Shown here: positions 8,632 to 17,723 of the stretch, in pieces
How the letters are laid out: each line of letters begins with the position of its first letter
How positions within the stretch are numbered: the first letter of the stretch is position 1
NCBI GenBank assembly: GCA_013375455.1
Contig: JABXJT010000042.1
Span: 1-39,200, forward strand
Direction: 5' to 3'
Origin: Candidatus Helarchaeota archaeon
GTDB taxonomy: Archaea > Asgardarchaeota > Lokiarchaeia > Helarchaeales > HEL-GB-A
Length of the DNA: 39,200 nucleotides
Program-made: the position numbers and the translations under genes
The notes under the pieces: model-generated
The model's input: only the letters and a program-made list of their open reading frames with translations
What the model was told of the DNA's origin: nothing
Database searches by the model: none

Positions 8632-8725
8632 TTTCACACCTGGTCGCGCATGTGCTCTTGCTACAAAGTAGCAGTTCAGTGCTACTAAGTGGCAGTAATT
8701 ACAAACTGTGTAGATTATGTTAATT
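8632..8725. repeat. Left 94-bp terminal inverted repeat of the defence cassette
   Basis: The reverse complement of this segment matches 16098-16191 at 90 of 94 positions. The four differences fall in the AATTAAC/AATTAAT, TTAGTAG/TTAAGAG (two) and CACATG/CACGTG positions. It contains a perfect small palindrome, TGCTAC-AAA-GTAGCA, and an overlapping alternative stem, AGTAGCA-GTTCAG-TGCTACT. It ends 41 bp before the stop codon side of the helicase gene. No target-site duplication is obvious next to it. Confidence 0.9.
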
Positions 8726-8766
8726 GCACAATGTATTATTTTTCTCCTTTTAATTAGGCCCTTCAA

Positions 8767-11700
8767 CTATTTATTTTCGTTTTTAGATATAATTAAATAA
8801 CCGATAAGCTCGATATGACTAATTTTGATTTCATCTAAAACACTTAGAGGTCCAATTTCCCGATAAATCATATTTTCCTCAAAATAATCATCTATGTCAG
8901 AAATCAGTTGGTCTAATGGTTTCTTCTTAGGATAACCTTTGAGAATTGTATTCAGATCTCTAGCGAAGGGTTTTAAGATGTAATTTTCAAGAACTTTGTT
9001 AAATTTTTCTTTTATTGAGGGATCTATCTCCAAATTTGTAGCATTAATGATATTATATATTTTTTTATTAATACCCTCCATTCTTCGCTTTAATCGACGA
9101 ATTTTTTGCAATTGCCTAATATCTTTATGTAAGTCATGGATAGCTTTCTCTAATTTCCTAAAAATTTTGTGCTCTGGAACGAACCTAGATGTGATGTCTT
9201 TACATTTAATCATACGAAAAATTTTTAATTTATTAGTAATCGGTTTCTCTTCTCCCTCCGGATAAAAGCGCCAGAAGTGGCGGTCTGCAGCGCGAAATGC
9301 AAAAAATATGCCAGGAAATTTACTCACAAATCCACTATGAATCCCTAATGGAATTTCTTTTAAAATTGATTCGCTTAGATTATGGATAAATTCCATAAGT
9401 GGAAATTTCATTTCCTCCATTGAAACTAATTCGAAAACTTGTTGTTCCAACTCATCTAGAATTTTATTATCTTGAGCTTTAATTCGTTTTAATTCGTCGA
9501 ATGATTTAGGATGCACTGCCTCCCCGAGCACACTTGCATCCAAGCCAATGGCCCTATCAATATCTCGAATTCTTTTTTGTAAACGGTCTACTAATCCCAA
9601 CAGATCGTTAAGCCCCTCTTCAGGAAAACAATTATAGATAACTAGTTCTTTAAAGGGCGAACCAATTCGGTCAATTCTCCCAGCTCTTTGGATCATTCGG
9701 ACAGGATTCCAATGAAGATCATAATTTAATAGAAATTTTGCATCTTGTAGATTTTGTCCTTCAGAAAGAACATCTGTACTAATTAATATGTCTATTTCTT
9801 CGTCCTTTAACATCAAATAATTTTCAATAATATTTAGTTCATTCTTTGGAAATTGTTTGATTTCTTTTGATGCTTTATTTTTCTCGAGTTTCCCTATTAT
9901 GGAATCTTTTATTTCATTTCTAATATTTAGATCCAGGGCTAAAAATTTTTCAGTAACTTCATTTTCTATCTCTTTCAAGTTGGATCTGATTGCAAATCGT
10001 TGAACTATTTTATTTCGCTGTTTAGAAGCTGTACTTCCACTTAAGAGAGCAATTCTAGGATTTCCCATTTCTTTAAGCCAAGATTCATTAGAAATAAATT
10101 GTTCATAAAGATACCTTGCGGTTTCTTCAAAATAACTAAAGATTAATACCTTATATCCTTTTATTTTCACAAGTTCATTTTTAACAGCTACCAGTTTCTT
10201 ATCATTTTCCTCGGGTTTTCCTTTAAGAATTTTATCAATTAATCCTAAAAGATCACCTAAATTAGTTATATCTTCATTAATATGATTCTCAATTTCTGAA
10301 ATTTCATAATTTTTTATATCAACTTCATCCAAACTTCCGATTACATCTTCAATTAGATTTTCTTTCTCCTCTTCTTGCTCTAACTTAATTAATTTTCGAT
10401 ATTCCTTAGAACGCAACAATTTGTTTTTCTTTAAAATCTCAAGAAATTTCTTTTGAAAATCCATTTGCCTTTTAATACTCACCTGAAGTGATTGGATTGA
10501 ACTCTCTAATCTTTTTAAATAAAGAGTTTTCAGCATAGCTATCAATGCATTATTGCGATTTATAATGATCTCAGTATCTTTTGTCCTTGCCTTCCTATAT
10601 TGATCAATATTGTAACACGCTAGCTTTAACCTTTCAATGACAGCGGCAATTTTGGCGTAAAATCCACTGTAGGTATCTGTTAAATTATAATGAACAGATT
10701 TTAATTTCCGCTCTGGAAATTCAACAACTCCTATCCCTGGAATCTCGACAGGGGTACCTATTTCGATTCTCTTTTTAATATCAAGTCGACTCCTCCGAAC
10801 CATACATTCTTCAAGTAAATCCGTGAGTTCCGCGCCTCCTTCATCAACTTTTTTGAAATATTTCTCCAAATCCTGAATTCCTGAACTAAGATAATATTCT
10901 TTTGACTGCTTAGTTATGAGGCTTAATTGATGATAAAGATCCCAAATTGTATTATTAATTGGAGTTGCAGTCATCAAAATTACTCGCATATTTGGATTAC
11001 CTGTAACAATCAACTTCATTAGATTTTGAAAACGGTTAGTGGAGGGATTTCGGAAGTTATGACTTTCATCCATCAAGATTAAGTCATAATTAAGAAATTC
11101 TCTCCAATCAAAATCCTTTCGACTTACCTCTTCTTGTGAAAGTATTCTTGCTTTAATGCCATATTCCTCTAGTTTTGGCATCCACATTGTATTCCGTAAT
11201 TGCGCTGGACATATTACTAAACCTTTGGGTATATAGCCTCTCCGCCGCCTTCCTATAATGTAATGTTCAATTAATCCCATTCCAATATATGTTTTTCCCA
11301 ATCCTACTGCATCGGATATTACAACTCCATTATGCCGTTCGAGGATCCTCAAAGCTTCTTGAAGCCCCTCCTGTTGGAAAGGGGCGAGGGTTATTCCCAT
11401 TTGGTATGCTGGTGGCATAGGACCAATTCGATCTTTGAAAAATTCATAGAGTACTTTTATAAAAACAGTAAAAGGAGAATATTCCTTACTCCCAAATTTT
11501 GATTCATTCAAAATATCAATTAAATCCTGTTTATAAGGTTGGACATTCTTATGATCCCAAAATTTAAAAAACCATGCCTCTAGATCTTTAATCGCTGGTT
11601 TATCCCATTTCACAAGATTGAGTTCTGAATTCCGAGTCAATCCGTTGTAGGTAAAATTACTTGACCCCACAATACCATAGTTATCTAGGAGATATGCCTT

Positions 11701-12111
11701 TGCATGAAGAAAGGGCGATTTTAGGATTCTTACTTCTACCCATTCTTTTTCTAGGAAATCAATTAATTCTATGACCATTTGGGCATTCTTCTCGTTAAAA
11801 GTAAGTGATTCAATTTCTTTCCTCATATCAACTTTGAAATATGAGCGGAGGTCGATTATTTCTGATTTTTTCTCAACTATTGGTTCGGTTCCTAATAGGA
11901 ATTTGAATTCTTTTAAATTTATTAGAAACTCCTTACACAAGAGCCATACATTCGGTGTAAAGTATCCCGAAACTATCCAGAGTCGCTCTTGCTCTTGCTC
12001 AAATATAGTCCTTTTTAGGACATTCGCTAAAGAATATTGAAATATGTTATCAAGTGTAGGGGCATCTGATCTCCTATTATCTATATAATGTGGTGGTTGA
12101 TAACGTGGCAT
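8767..12111 (-). CDS. PLD-nuclease/SNF2-type helicase fusion of a restriction-defence system
   Basis: This 1114-aa protein has an N-terminal phospholipase-D-like nuclease module and a SNF2-type SF2 ATPase. The PLD motif is at about residues 137-160 (HAKAYLLDNYGIVGSSNFTYNG: His, Lys and downstream GSSN). The ATPase shows SDAVGLGKTYIGMGL (Walker A, ~265), LMDESHNFRN (~350), LMTATPINN, and after a long coiled-coil insertion STDVLSEGQNLQDA and QRAGRIDRIGS (~815). A C-terminal helical domain follows. Its ATG comes directly after the methyltransferase stop (TAAATG) with GGAGG just upstream, so the two are co-translated. PLD-helicase plus Eco57I-type methylase pairs are known in prokaryotic defence islands; here the helicase is inferred to translocate on and cleave unmodified DNA. 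DISARM and BREX helicases are related, but their other genes are absent. Confidence 0.85.
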   Translation of the reverse strand: MPRYQPPHYIDNRRSDAPTLDNIFQYSLANVLKRTIFEQEQERLWIVSGYFTPNVWLLCKEFLINLKEFKFLLGTEPIVEKKSEIIDLRSYFKVDMRKEIESLTFNEKNAQMVIELIDFLEKEWVEVRILKSPFLHAKAYLLDNYGIVGSSNFTYNGLTRNSELNLVKWDKPAIKDLEAWFFKFWDHKNVQPYKQDLIDILNESKFGSKEYSPFTVFIKVLYEFFKDRIGPMPPAYQMGITLAPFQQEGLQEALRILERHNGVVISDAVGLGKTYIGMGLIEHYIIGRRRRGYIPKGLVICPAQLRNTMWMPKLEEYGIKARILSQEEVSRKDFDWREFLNYDLILMDESHNFRNPSTNRFQNLMKLIVTGNPNMRVILMTATPINNTIWDLYHQLSLITKQSKEYYLSSGIQDLEKYFKKVDEGGAELTDLLEECMVRRSRLDIKKRIEIGTPVEIPGIGVVEFPERKLKSVHYNLTDTYSGFYAKIAAVIERLKLACYNIDQYRKARTKDTEIIINRNNALIAMLKTLYLKRLESSIQSLQVSIKRQMDFQKKFLEILKKNKLLRSKEYRKLIKLEQEEEKENLIEDVIGSLDEVDIKNYEISEIENHINEDITNLGDLLGLIDKILKGKPEENDKKLVAVKNELVKIKGYKVLIFSYFEETARYLYEQFISNESWLKEMGNPRIALLSGSTASKQRNKIVQRFAIRSNLKEIENEVTEKFLALDLNIRNEIKDSIIGKLEKNKASKEIKQFPKNELNIIENYLMLKDEEIDILISTDVLSEGQNLQDAKFLLNYDLHWNPVRMIQRAGRIDRIGSPFKELVIYNCFPEEGLNDLLGLVDRLQKRIRDIDRAIGLDASVLGEAVHPKSFDELKRIKAQDNKILDELEQQVFELVSMEEMKFPLMEFIHNLSESILKEIPLGIHSGFVSKFPGIFFAFRAADRHFWRFYPEGEEKPITNKLKIFRMIKCKDITSRFVPEHKIFRKLEKAIHDLHKDIRQLQKIRRLKRRMEGINKKIYNIINATNLEIDPSIKEKFNKVLENYILKPFARDLNTILKGYPKKKPLDQLISDIDDYFEENMIYREIGPLSVLDEIKISHIELIGYLIISKNENK

Positions 12112-15100
12112 TTATTTAGATTCCTCCTCAATCTGTTTTTGTGCATCAACTAAAATAGGATATTTACGTTCGTACCAAGAATCAACTTCTTTTATGTCAT
12201 CTTGGTTTAATTTATAGATTTTGTCAATAATTTCTTCAATTTCTTTTTGTTCATATTGAAAGTAATTGTAATATTTGTTTTTCATTTGTTTTTGTTTTAT
12301 AGAATTAACTAATTTTATCAATTTCTCCTGTTCTACTTTAGGTATTTCGATAAAAGGAAATATTTTAAAATCATCTACTTGAGCATGAACTGTATGATTA
12401 ATATAGTTTTTAAAGATATATTTTCCAAGTTTAGAACAAAATACAGCCAATATTAAGTTTGGATGGAAAAACTTACAAAAAATTGTAGAACCATTGTTAT
12501 CGAATAATGCACCTGACCCAAATCTTAGGGTTGGACAATATTGCCCTGTTAAAGAAAAGGTTATACCTTCTTTAAACCAAAATTGTTTATTCCTGATAGT
12601 AGATTTATGTTTTGAAGCTTTTTTCCTTTCTTTTAATAAATTAACTGAGGTTTTTGACCAATCTATAAAATAATCTGTGGGAACATAATAATTTGGTAAC
12701 CAACCGTTCTCAGTTTTCGACTCCCCACCTTTATCATATGGTAAAATATACTTCCCATTATGAGATCTAGGGTCAATCCCATAAAATTTATCTTCATCGG
12801 ATAAAGACTTAATTTCGTCTTTAGACAATACTTCATGAAAATCAATTATTCTATAATTACCATAGACACCTTCTATTTGAAAGAGAAAAATTTTATTTTC
12901 CCCCGTATCAATTCCTTTTTTAATTATTGCAATATTCCCAAATGTAAAAACCCTTATAAATTCATTATCTATTTTTATTTTTCTTAATTCATAAGTCTCT
13001 TCATTTCGTTTAATTTTTTCTATTGGTGAATCAACATCATTGGTAATCTGAAAAATTTTAGGACTAGCAATAAAAAAGGGTAAATTTGAAAATTTTTTGA
13101 TTAATTTTTGTTTATAATGATATATTCCAATTGATATATCTATTGATTTGGCAATTTCCTTTAATTTATTTGAATATAAATTAGTTAAAATTAATTCTAA
13201 GGCGTCTATATTTTGACTTGGAATGTTAGTAAAATCAGTTAAATAAATAATATTTTCTTCTCTCTCAACTCTTTTTTCTCTATTTGGAATATATTTCAAT
13301 GTTAAAATTGAAGTATTTACTGTTGCACCAAATACCCAACCTGGCATTGACAAAAGATGATAGACCATTGTATTATTAAGTATAAATTCACGAAGAAGTA
13401 GATGCGATTTTATGGTCTGCCATGTATCGCTTGTAATAAACGACAAATAGCCTCCACTTCGCAATAATTGTAATCCTCTTATAATAAAAACACCATAGGT
13501 ATCTTTACTTTGTAATCCAAAATTTTTTTGGAGATTATTCTTGACTTTAACACCATATGGAGGGTTTCCAATCACAATATCAAATCCACCATTAGATTGA
13601 AATACATCTCCAAAATGCAATTTGTAAGAAAAAAAGGGCCTATACTCCCCATTTTCAAAATTGTCCAACTGTTCTTCATTATATTTTAGTTTTTTATTCA
13701 AAATCTTAATGGATTTTTCAATGTTAGAAATTTCTTTTTTAATTTTACTAAAAGTTATTAATTTTTTCTGAGTGCCCTTTTGTTTAGGTGGAATTAAAGT
13801 TTTTTGAATTTGAGATTGCTCTTTAAGATAGACTCTTTTCTTCTCTAATAACTCAGTTTTTTTCTTTAATTCATTATTTAATAATTTTTGTTGATTATGA
13901 TAATTTAATGATAGTATTTCTTTTTCTAATTCAAGAATATTTTCTCTCAGTTTGGGATGATCGTTTATAGGTGCATCAAAGTAATCATTTTTTATCTCTC
14001 GTAGTTTTTTGAATAGTATCTGGTATCGTGTTAATAGTTCATCCTCATCATTTGTAAGGGTTCGTGCGCTTAATTCGGATTCAGTAAAAAAACCTTCTCC
14101 ACTCAATTCCTCGATTAATGAATCTCCAACCATTAAATTATAATCAAGATTAGGTAATGGCTGTACATGTTCTCGTTCCATATCGACAACCAAGGATAAC
14201 CAAAAGCGAAGTTTTGCAATCTCAATGGCTTCTGGTTTAATATCAACACCATATAAACACCTTTTAATAAATTCTAATTTCCACTGACTAAAGACTGTAG
14301 TTCCGCGAGTAACAGATTCTCCCAAAACCTTTTTACAGCGACGCCTTGCGAACATTAAATTCTGAAGCATTGCAATAAGAAATGCCCCAGACCCGACCGC
14401 TGGATCGAGAATCTTAATCTCTGAGAGTTCATCATCAATTTTCCTTGCCTTTTTTGGTGTTAATTTCTCCTTTTTATCAAAAAAAGCCTCCAAAGTTGTT
14501 TCATTAAATAAATCTTTCAAAAGATCTTTTGATATATCTGTTCTTTCATATAATTGTTCAATCAAGGTTGTCTGACAAATGAAATGTACAACAGGACGGG
14601 GAGTATAATATGTCCCTGATTTTTTCCGCTCATCTTCTTCAAGTAAGTTCTCAAAAATTTTACCCAACATCTCTGGATCAAGTGCTACTTCGATATCAAG
14701 GGGAGTATCCTCCTCGATAGTGAAATTGTAGTTATTTAAAAAACCTAGAAGTCCATCATCCGATTTTGGGTCGAAAAAAGGATTAGGCAATGTAAAATCA
14801 AAGGTATAGTCGCGTTCGAATAAACCCCCATTTAAAAAGGGGATATTACCCCATTCGGATTCATCTCTTTCCCGTTCTACACATAAAACCTCGAAAAATA
14901 ATTTCTCAAGGAAGTCTTTATAGTAATTCCCGTGTTTTGTCCGTATTATGATGTCGTAATGGTTCCTTAGAAAATTATAATCACCTGCTAACCACCCTTT
15001 TTTCTGGATAAAATAGAGAAACATTATCCGCCCCATAAATCTTTGGGCAAATTGGTGCAATTCGGTTTTATCCTCAAAAAGTTGGATATCGGGGTTATGT

Positions 15101-15669
15101 TGTTTGATTACCTTCTGGACCTTTTCAAAGAATTTCTTGTACTCCTGATAGAATCTATTGGTCACTTTATTGATATCAAATGCTTCACATTGGTTAGAAT
15201 AGACCTCCTCAGGGGTTTTTCCATTCACTTGAATGGCATTTAAAATCTCTATATCATGTCGAGTCGGGTGGGCGCGATTAACAATTAACTTGTTAATTTT
15301 AACTCTCGCTTTCTCCTCCATGGTACGTCTAGGATTAACGAATACAAATTTGGAGTAATTAATAGTGAATACAAATAGGTAGTAACCCGCCCGTTGGAGT
15401 ACTTTCCTTGCTATTGCGTGGAGAACCCCTGTTGATAGATCTGCAACTTCAAAAAGGAAGATTTGTAATTGTTCCTCATAATCTGCCAACATAAAGATCT
15501 TTTCTACTTTTTGAGCAAGAGTTAGCGTGGTATCGAAAAATAGATCTTTACTAAGTGTGTCTAACTCGTACTCTACGTTATAACCTAATTTCTGGAATAT
15601 AGTTAACATCCTTTCAGCAGAGTTACATAATCGTAGGTCCTCAAGAGATAGAATTTTTCCTCGACTCAT
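12112..15669 (-). CDS. Eco57I/PglX-like N6-adenine DNA methyltransferase
   Basis: A 1185-aa class I SAM-dependent DNA methyltransferase with permuted-gamma motif order. It shows SGTYYTPRPVVHFICQ (~355), motif I ILDPAVGSGAFLIAML (~420), YGVDIKPEAIEIAKLRF (~465) and catalytic motif IV FDIVIGNPPYGV (~700), which marks N6-adenine methylation. A long charged coiled-coil insert lies between about residues 590 and 680. The ~340-residue N-terminus resembles the helical/nuclease-like leader of type IIG enzymes, but I see no clear PD-(D/E)XK signature. The C-terminal third probably holds the target-recognition domain (LTGQYCPTLRFGSGALFDNNG). A GAGGGGT SD precedes the ATG. Paired with the PLD helicase, it is inferred to mark self DNA. 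Confidence 0.9.
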   Translation of the reverse strand: MSRGKILSLEDLRLCNSAERMLTIFQKLGYNVEYELDTLSKDLFFDTTLTLAQKVEKIFMLADYEEQLQIFLFEVADLSTGVLHAIARKVLQRAGYYLFVFTINYSKFVFVNPRRTMEEKARVKINKLIVNRAHPTRHDIEILNAIQVNGKTPEEVYSNQCEAFDINKVTNRFYQEYKKFFEKVQKVIKQHNPDIQLFEDKTELHQFAQRFMGRIMFLYFIQKKGWLAGDYNFLRNHYDIIIRTKHGNYYKDFLEKLFFEVLCVERERDESEWGNIPFLNGGLFERDYTFDFTLPNPFFDPKSDDGLLGFLNNYNFTIEEDTPLDIEVALDPEMLGKIFENLLEEDERKKSGTYYTPRPVVHFICQTTLIEQLYERTDISKDLLKDLFNETTLEAFFDKKEKLTPKKARKIDDELSEIKILDPAVGSGAFLIAMLQNLMFARRRCKKVLGESVTRGTTVFSQWKLEFIKRCLYGVDIKPEAIEIAKLRFWLSLVVDMEREHVQPLPNLDYNLMVGDSLIEELSGEGFFTESELSARTLTNDEDELLTRYQILFKKLREIKNDYFDAPINDHPKLRENILELEKEILSLNYHNQQKLLNNELKKKTELLEKKRVYLKEQSQIQKTLIPPKQKGTQKKLITFSKIKKEISNIEKSIKILNKKLKYNEEQLDNFENGEYRPFFSYKLHFGDVFQSNGGFDIVIGNPPYGVKVKNNLQKNFGLQSKDTYGVFIIRGLQLLRSGGYLSFITSDTWQTIKSHLLLREFILNNTMVYHLLSMPGWVFGATVNTSILTLKYIPNREKRVEREENIIYLTDFTNIPSQNIDALELILTNLYSNKLKEIAKSIDISIGIYHYKQKLIKKFSNLPFFIASPKIFQITNDVDSPIEKIKRNEETYELRKIKIDNEFIRVFTFGNIAIIKKGIDTGENKIFLFQIEGVYGNYRIIDFHEVLSKDEIKSLSDEDKFYGIDPRSHNGKYILPYDKGGESKTENGWLPNYYVPTDYFIDWSKTSVNLLKERKKASKHKSTIRNKQFWFKEGITFSLTGQYCPTLRFGSGALFDNNGSTIFCKFFHPNLILAVFCSKLGKYIFKNYINHTVHAQVDDFKIFPFIEIPKVEQEKLIKLVNSIKQKQMKNKYYNYFQYEQKEIEEIIDKIYKLNQDDIKEVDSWYERKYPILVDAQKQIEEESK

Positions 15670-15740
15670 TTTTACCCCTCAAAAAGGTTCAAATCATAAT
15701 GAAGAGCTTAATTTCTAGTCTGTTCTAATTAATTATTTCA

Positions 15741-16070
15741 TTATAAAAGTTTTGGAAAGTTAATATAGAATAATGTAAGAAAATCTATATACTTCTTGGG
15801 GTCCGTTTGATATATAGGACGCTTCCCCGCTAGAGATGCATATTTTCTCAATTTCTGGATTGCTAATTTAAAAGATAGTTGTTTTTTTCTCTTATATATT
15901 GAGCAAATATACAGAAATATTCCGAGAAAGTCACCGTATCTCCCGAATTTTGAGATTTTTATAGCTAATTTTTGGCAAATTATTACATCTTCTTTCGTTA
16001 AAGGATCTCCAATTTTAGAAGCTGGTTTAACCAACTTTTGAGGTAAATAATCATCAAGACTCGTATTCAT
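15741..16070 (-). CDS. Small first gene of the defence cassette, unknown function
   Basis: The ATG at 16068-16070 follows an AAGGTGAT Shine-Dalgarno with good spacing; an in-frame GTG three codons earlier overlaps that SD and is less likely. The ~109-aa product begins MNTSLDDYLPQKLVKPASK and contains KEDVIICQKLAIKISKFG and a Lys-rich IYKRKKQLSFKLAIQKLRKY, mostly helical by look. It is the first gene after the right inverted repeat and lies 71 bp before the methyltransferase start, on the same strand. A regulatory or accessory role in the cassette is inferred only from position; no family is recognised. Confidence 0.6.
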   Translation of the reverse strand: MNTSLDDYLPQKLVKPASKIGDPLTKEDVIICQKLAIKISKFGRYGDFLGIFLYICSIYKRKKQLSFKLAIQKLRKYASLAGKRPIYQTDPKKYIDFLTLFYINFPKLL

Positions 16071-16097
16071 AAATATCACCTTAATTGAATTTTCAAA

Positions 16098-16191
16098 AAT
16101 TAATATAATCTACACAGTTTGTAATTACTGCCACTTAAGAGCACTGAACTGCTACTTTGTAGCAAGAGCACGTGCGCGACCAGGTGTGAAA
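16098..16191. repeat. Right 94-bp terminal inverted repeat of the defence cassette
   Basis: Inverted copy of 8632-8725 with four mismatches. It carries the same TGCTAC-TTT-GTAGCA hairpin. It starts 28 bp upstream of the small gene's start codon, so it may also contain the operon promoter. TGTCGTGAAA motifs lie 69 bp outside it in mirror orientation to the copy outside the left repeat. Confidence 0.9.
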
Positions 16192-16260
16192 ATTAAGAAA
16201 TGTATTATTATCACTTAAAAAAGGATTTTCTCCAAAGGCAGTTTGAAATTGAGATTTGAC

Positions 16261-16305
16261 TGTCGTGAAATAACAATTTATTGGGGTGTCGTGAAACTTG
16301 GGTTT
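16261..16305 (+). repeat. 45-bp direct repeat, copy A
   Basis: Identical to 16340-16384. Each unit contains TGTCGTGAAA twice, separated by TAACAATTTATTGGGG and followed by CTTGGGTTT. The two units are separated by 34 bp of unrelated AT-rich sequence. The gap 16192-16609 between the cassette and the nuclease gene holds only these repeats and AT-rich DNA. Confidence 0.9.
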
Positions 16306-16339
16306 AGCCACAGTTCAATACTAAAATAAAAAAATTGTA

Positions 16340-16384
16340 TGTCGTGAAATAACAATTTATTGGGGTGTCGTGAAACTTGGGTTT
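16340..16384 (+). repeat. 45-bp direct repeat, copy B
   Basis: Exact second copy of 16261-16305. With the internal doubling this gives four TGTCGTGAAA motifs in one orientation within 115 bp, a layout that suits cooperative protein binding or repeated recombination at a hotspot. Confidence 0.9.
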
Positions 16385-16609
16385 GAGTTCAAATCGAAAT
16401 TGATTTAGAGAAAATAAAGAGGTCTAATCTTAAATTATTTTTTGAATTTCATAAAACTATGATTTTTAATTATTTAGAAGAAAGTTAAAAAACTAGTTTC
16501 TTTAAAAATTTTATTTAGAATTATTTAAATCATAAATATGCATTAAGGTATTATAAAAGAGGGGATAGAAATTTCTCAAGTCATAAGATCGCGTACAGAA
16601 GAACAGGTT

Positions 16610-17566
16610 ATGAAACATTTAATAAAGACAAGTGAAAATGATTCGCTTAAAAAGATCTTATTAAATCCAACTTTTCAAAATATTTTTGAAAATAAAATTA
16701 TTGTAATTAAATATTCTGATAAAGAAATCCCGCTTAGACCAGGGTTAAGCAAGAATAAAGGGAGACCTGATATCGTCTTTGAACTCCCACAGAATCCCAT
16801 TAAGCATTTATTTTTAGTAGAATTAAAAGTAAATCCTGAAAGAGATGAGCATGTTGAACAGATTTTAGATTATTGTGAATCAATAGCACTCTTTACAAAT
16901 GATCCTAATAACAATGAATATAACAATTATCAAGGAATTTATCCAATCTTAATGACTACAAAAATAATTAGTACAGTTAATAAATCCTGTAATCGTAGTT
17001 CCTGCCCTTATTATGCTGGTGGATTCTGTAATCAAGTGGTTCATTCAATTGATTATAACATTGCTGAAATATTAGCTATTGATTTGCGAAAAAACATATT
17101 TACTCGTTCTTTTTACCAGATTAGACCAATTCAGGCAATATTCGGAGGATTTGGGAGTTGGCAATATGTTAATAGAATTTTAATCAATGAAGTAATTGCA
17201 TATATAGACAGTTATCCAAAGGTTGAAGATTTAAAAGACACAATTCCTACAAATACAATTCTCTCTGAAAACTATGTTAAATATTTTGAGGAAATGTTAG
17301 AGATTATGAAAGGGAAAATAACTACATTAAATTTAGTGAAGAATCAAATTGTATCAACCCCAGAAGTCGAGAATGCGATAATTAATGCAATTAAATCTGA
17401 ATGGAAGGGAGAAATAATAGAGGAACAGATGGCAGAATGGGAAAGAGTTATGGCAGACAAATTGTACCAAGAGAAATATAGTACGAAAGAGTGGAATCTT
17501 CAATCCCTTGACAATAAAGGATTAACGGGTGCTTGTTTCGTTCCCACAGATTTGAAAGAGAATTAA
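16610..17566 (+). CDS. PD-(D/E)XK nuclease-like protein with Cys cluster
   Basis: The 318-aa product has a nuclease-like core GRPDIVFEL followed 13-15 residues later by LFLVELKV (Asp54, Glu71, Lys73) and then EQILDYCE, the usual signature of PD-(D/E)XK enzymes. A Cys cluster follows (Cys127, Cys132, Cys140 in KSCNRSSCPYYAGGFC), which may bind zinc or an Fe-S cluster as in some restriction-type nucleases. The C-terminal half is helical. Its place just beyond a restriction cassette suggests a defence role, but it is on the opposite strand. The ATG at 16610 has a weak SD; the frame is open upstream, and ATT at 16571 follows GAGGGG at ideal spacing and would add 13 residues. The exact family is not recognised. 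Confidence 0.65.
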   Translation: MKHLIKTSENDSLKKILLNPTFQNIFENKIIVIKYSDKEIPLRPGLSKNKGRPDIVFELPQNPIKHLFLVELKVNPERDEHVEQILDYCESIALFTNDPNNNEYNNYQGIYPILMTTKIISTVNKSCNRSSCPYYAGGFCNQVVHSIDYNIAEILAIDLRKNIFTRSFYQIRPIQAIFGGFGSWQYVNRILINEVIAYIDSYPKVEDLKDTIPTNTILSENYVKYFEEMLEIMKGKITTLNLVKNQIVSTPEVENAIINAIKSEWKGEIIEEQMAEWERVMADKLYQEKYSTKEWNLQSLDNKGLTGACFVPTDLKEN

Positions 17567-17723
17567 ATATATAAGATTTAAATTGGAAATTGAATTCATT
17601 TAGCCCTAATCCTGAAAAAAAAATAAATTGGATAAAATAGAGCTTAATACTACTGTTATGACTATGTAACCCCATTGAAAAATAGGCGGCGGAGCAGGTC
17701 GCCCGGCATGTAAGATGTTGGGT

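Larger units (their letters stand above)
8632..16191 (-). mobile_element. Inverted-repeat-bounded restriction/defence cassette
   Basis: The 7.56-kb segment starts and ends with near-identical 94-bp inverted repeats and holds one minus-strand operon: a 110-aa ORF, a 1185-aa adenine methyltransferase and a 1114-aa PLD/SNF2 helicase. The repeats lie just outside the first start codon and just outside the last stop codon. No transposase or recombinase is inside, so movement in trans or inversion by an external enzyme is the inference. The repeats could alternatively be two independent MITE-like insertions. Confidence 0.65.

Noticed and set aside
8767..15669. Complete BREX or DISARM system
   Set aside because: No PglZ, BrxC, DrmA or DrmB homologue is present; only a methylase, a PLD-helicase and a small ORF.
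16261..16384. Two 45-bp repeats with a 34-bp spacer as a mini CRISPR array
   Set aside because: Only two copies, each internally repetitive, no cas gene nearby, and the core motif also occurs singly at 5587 and 8603.
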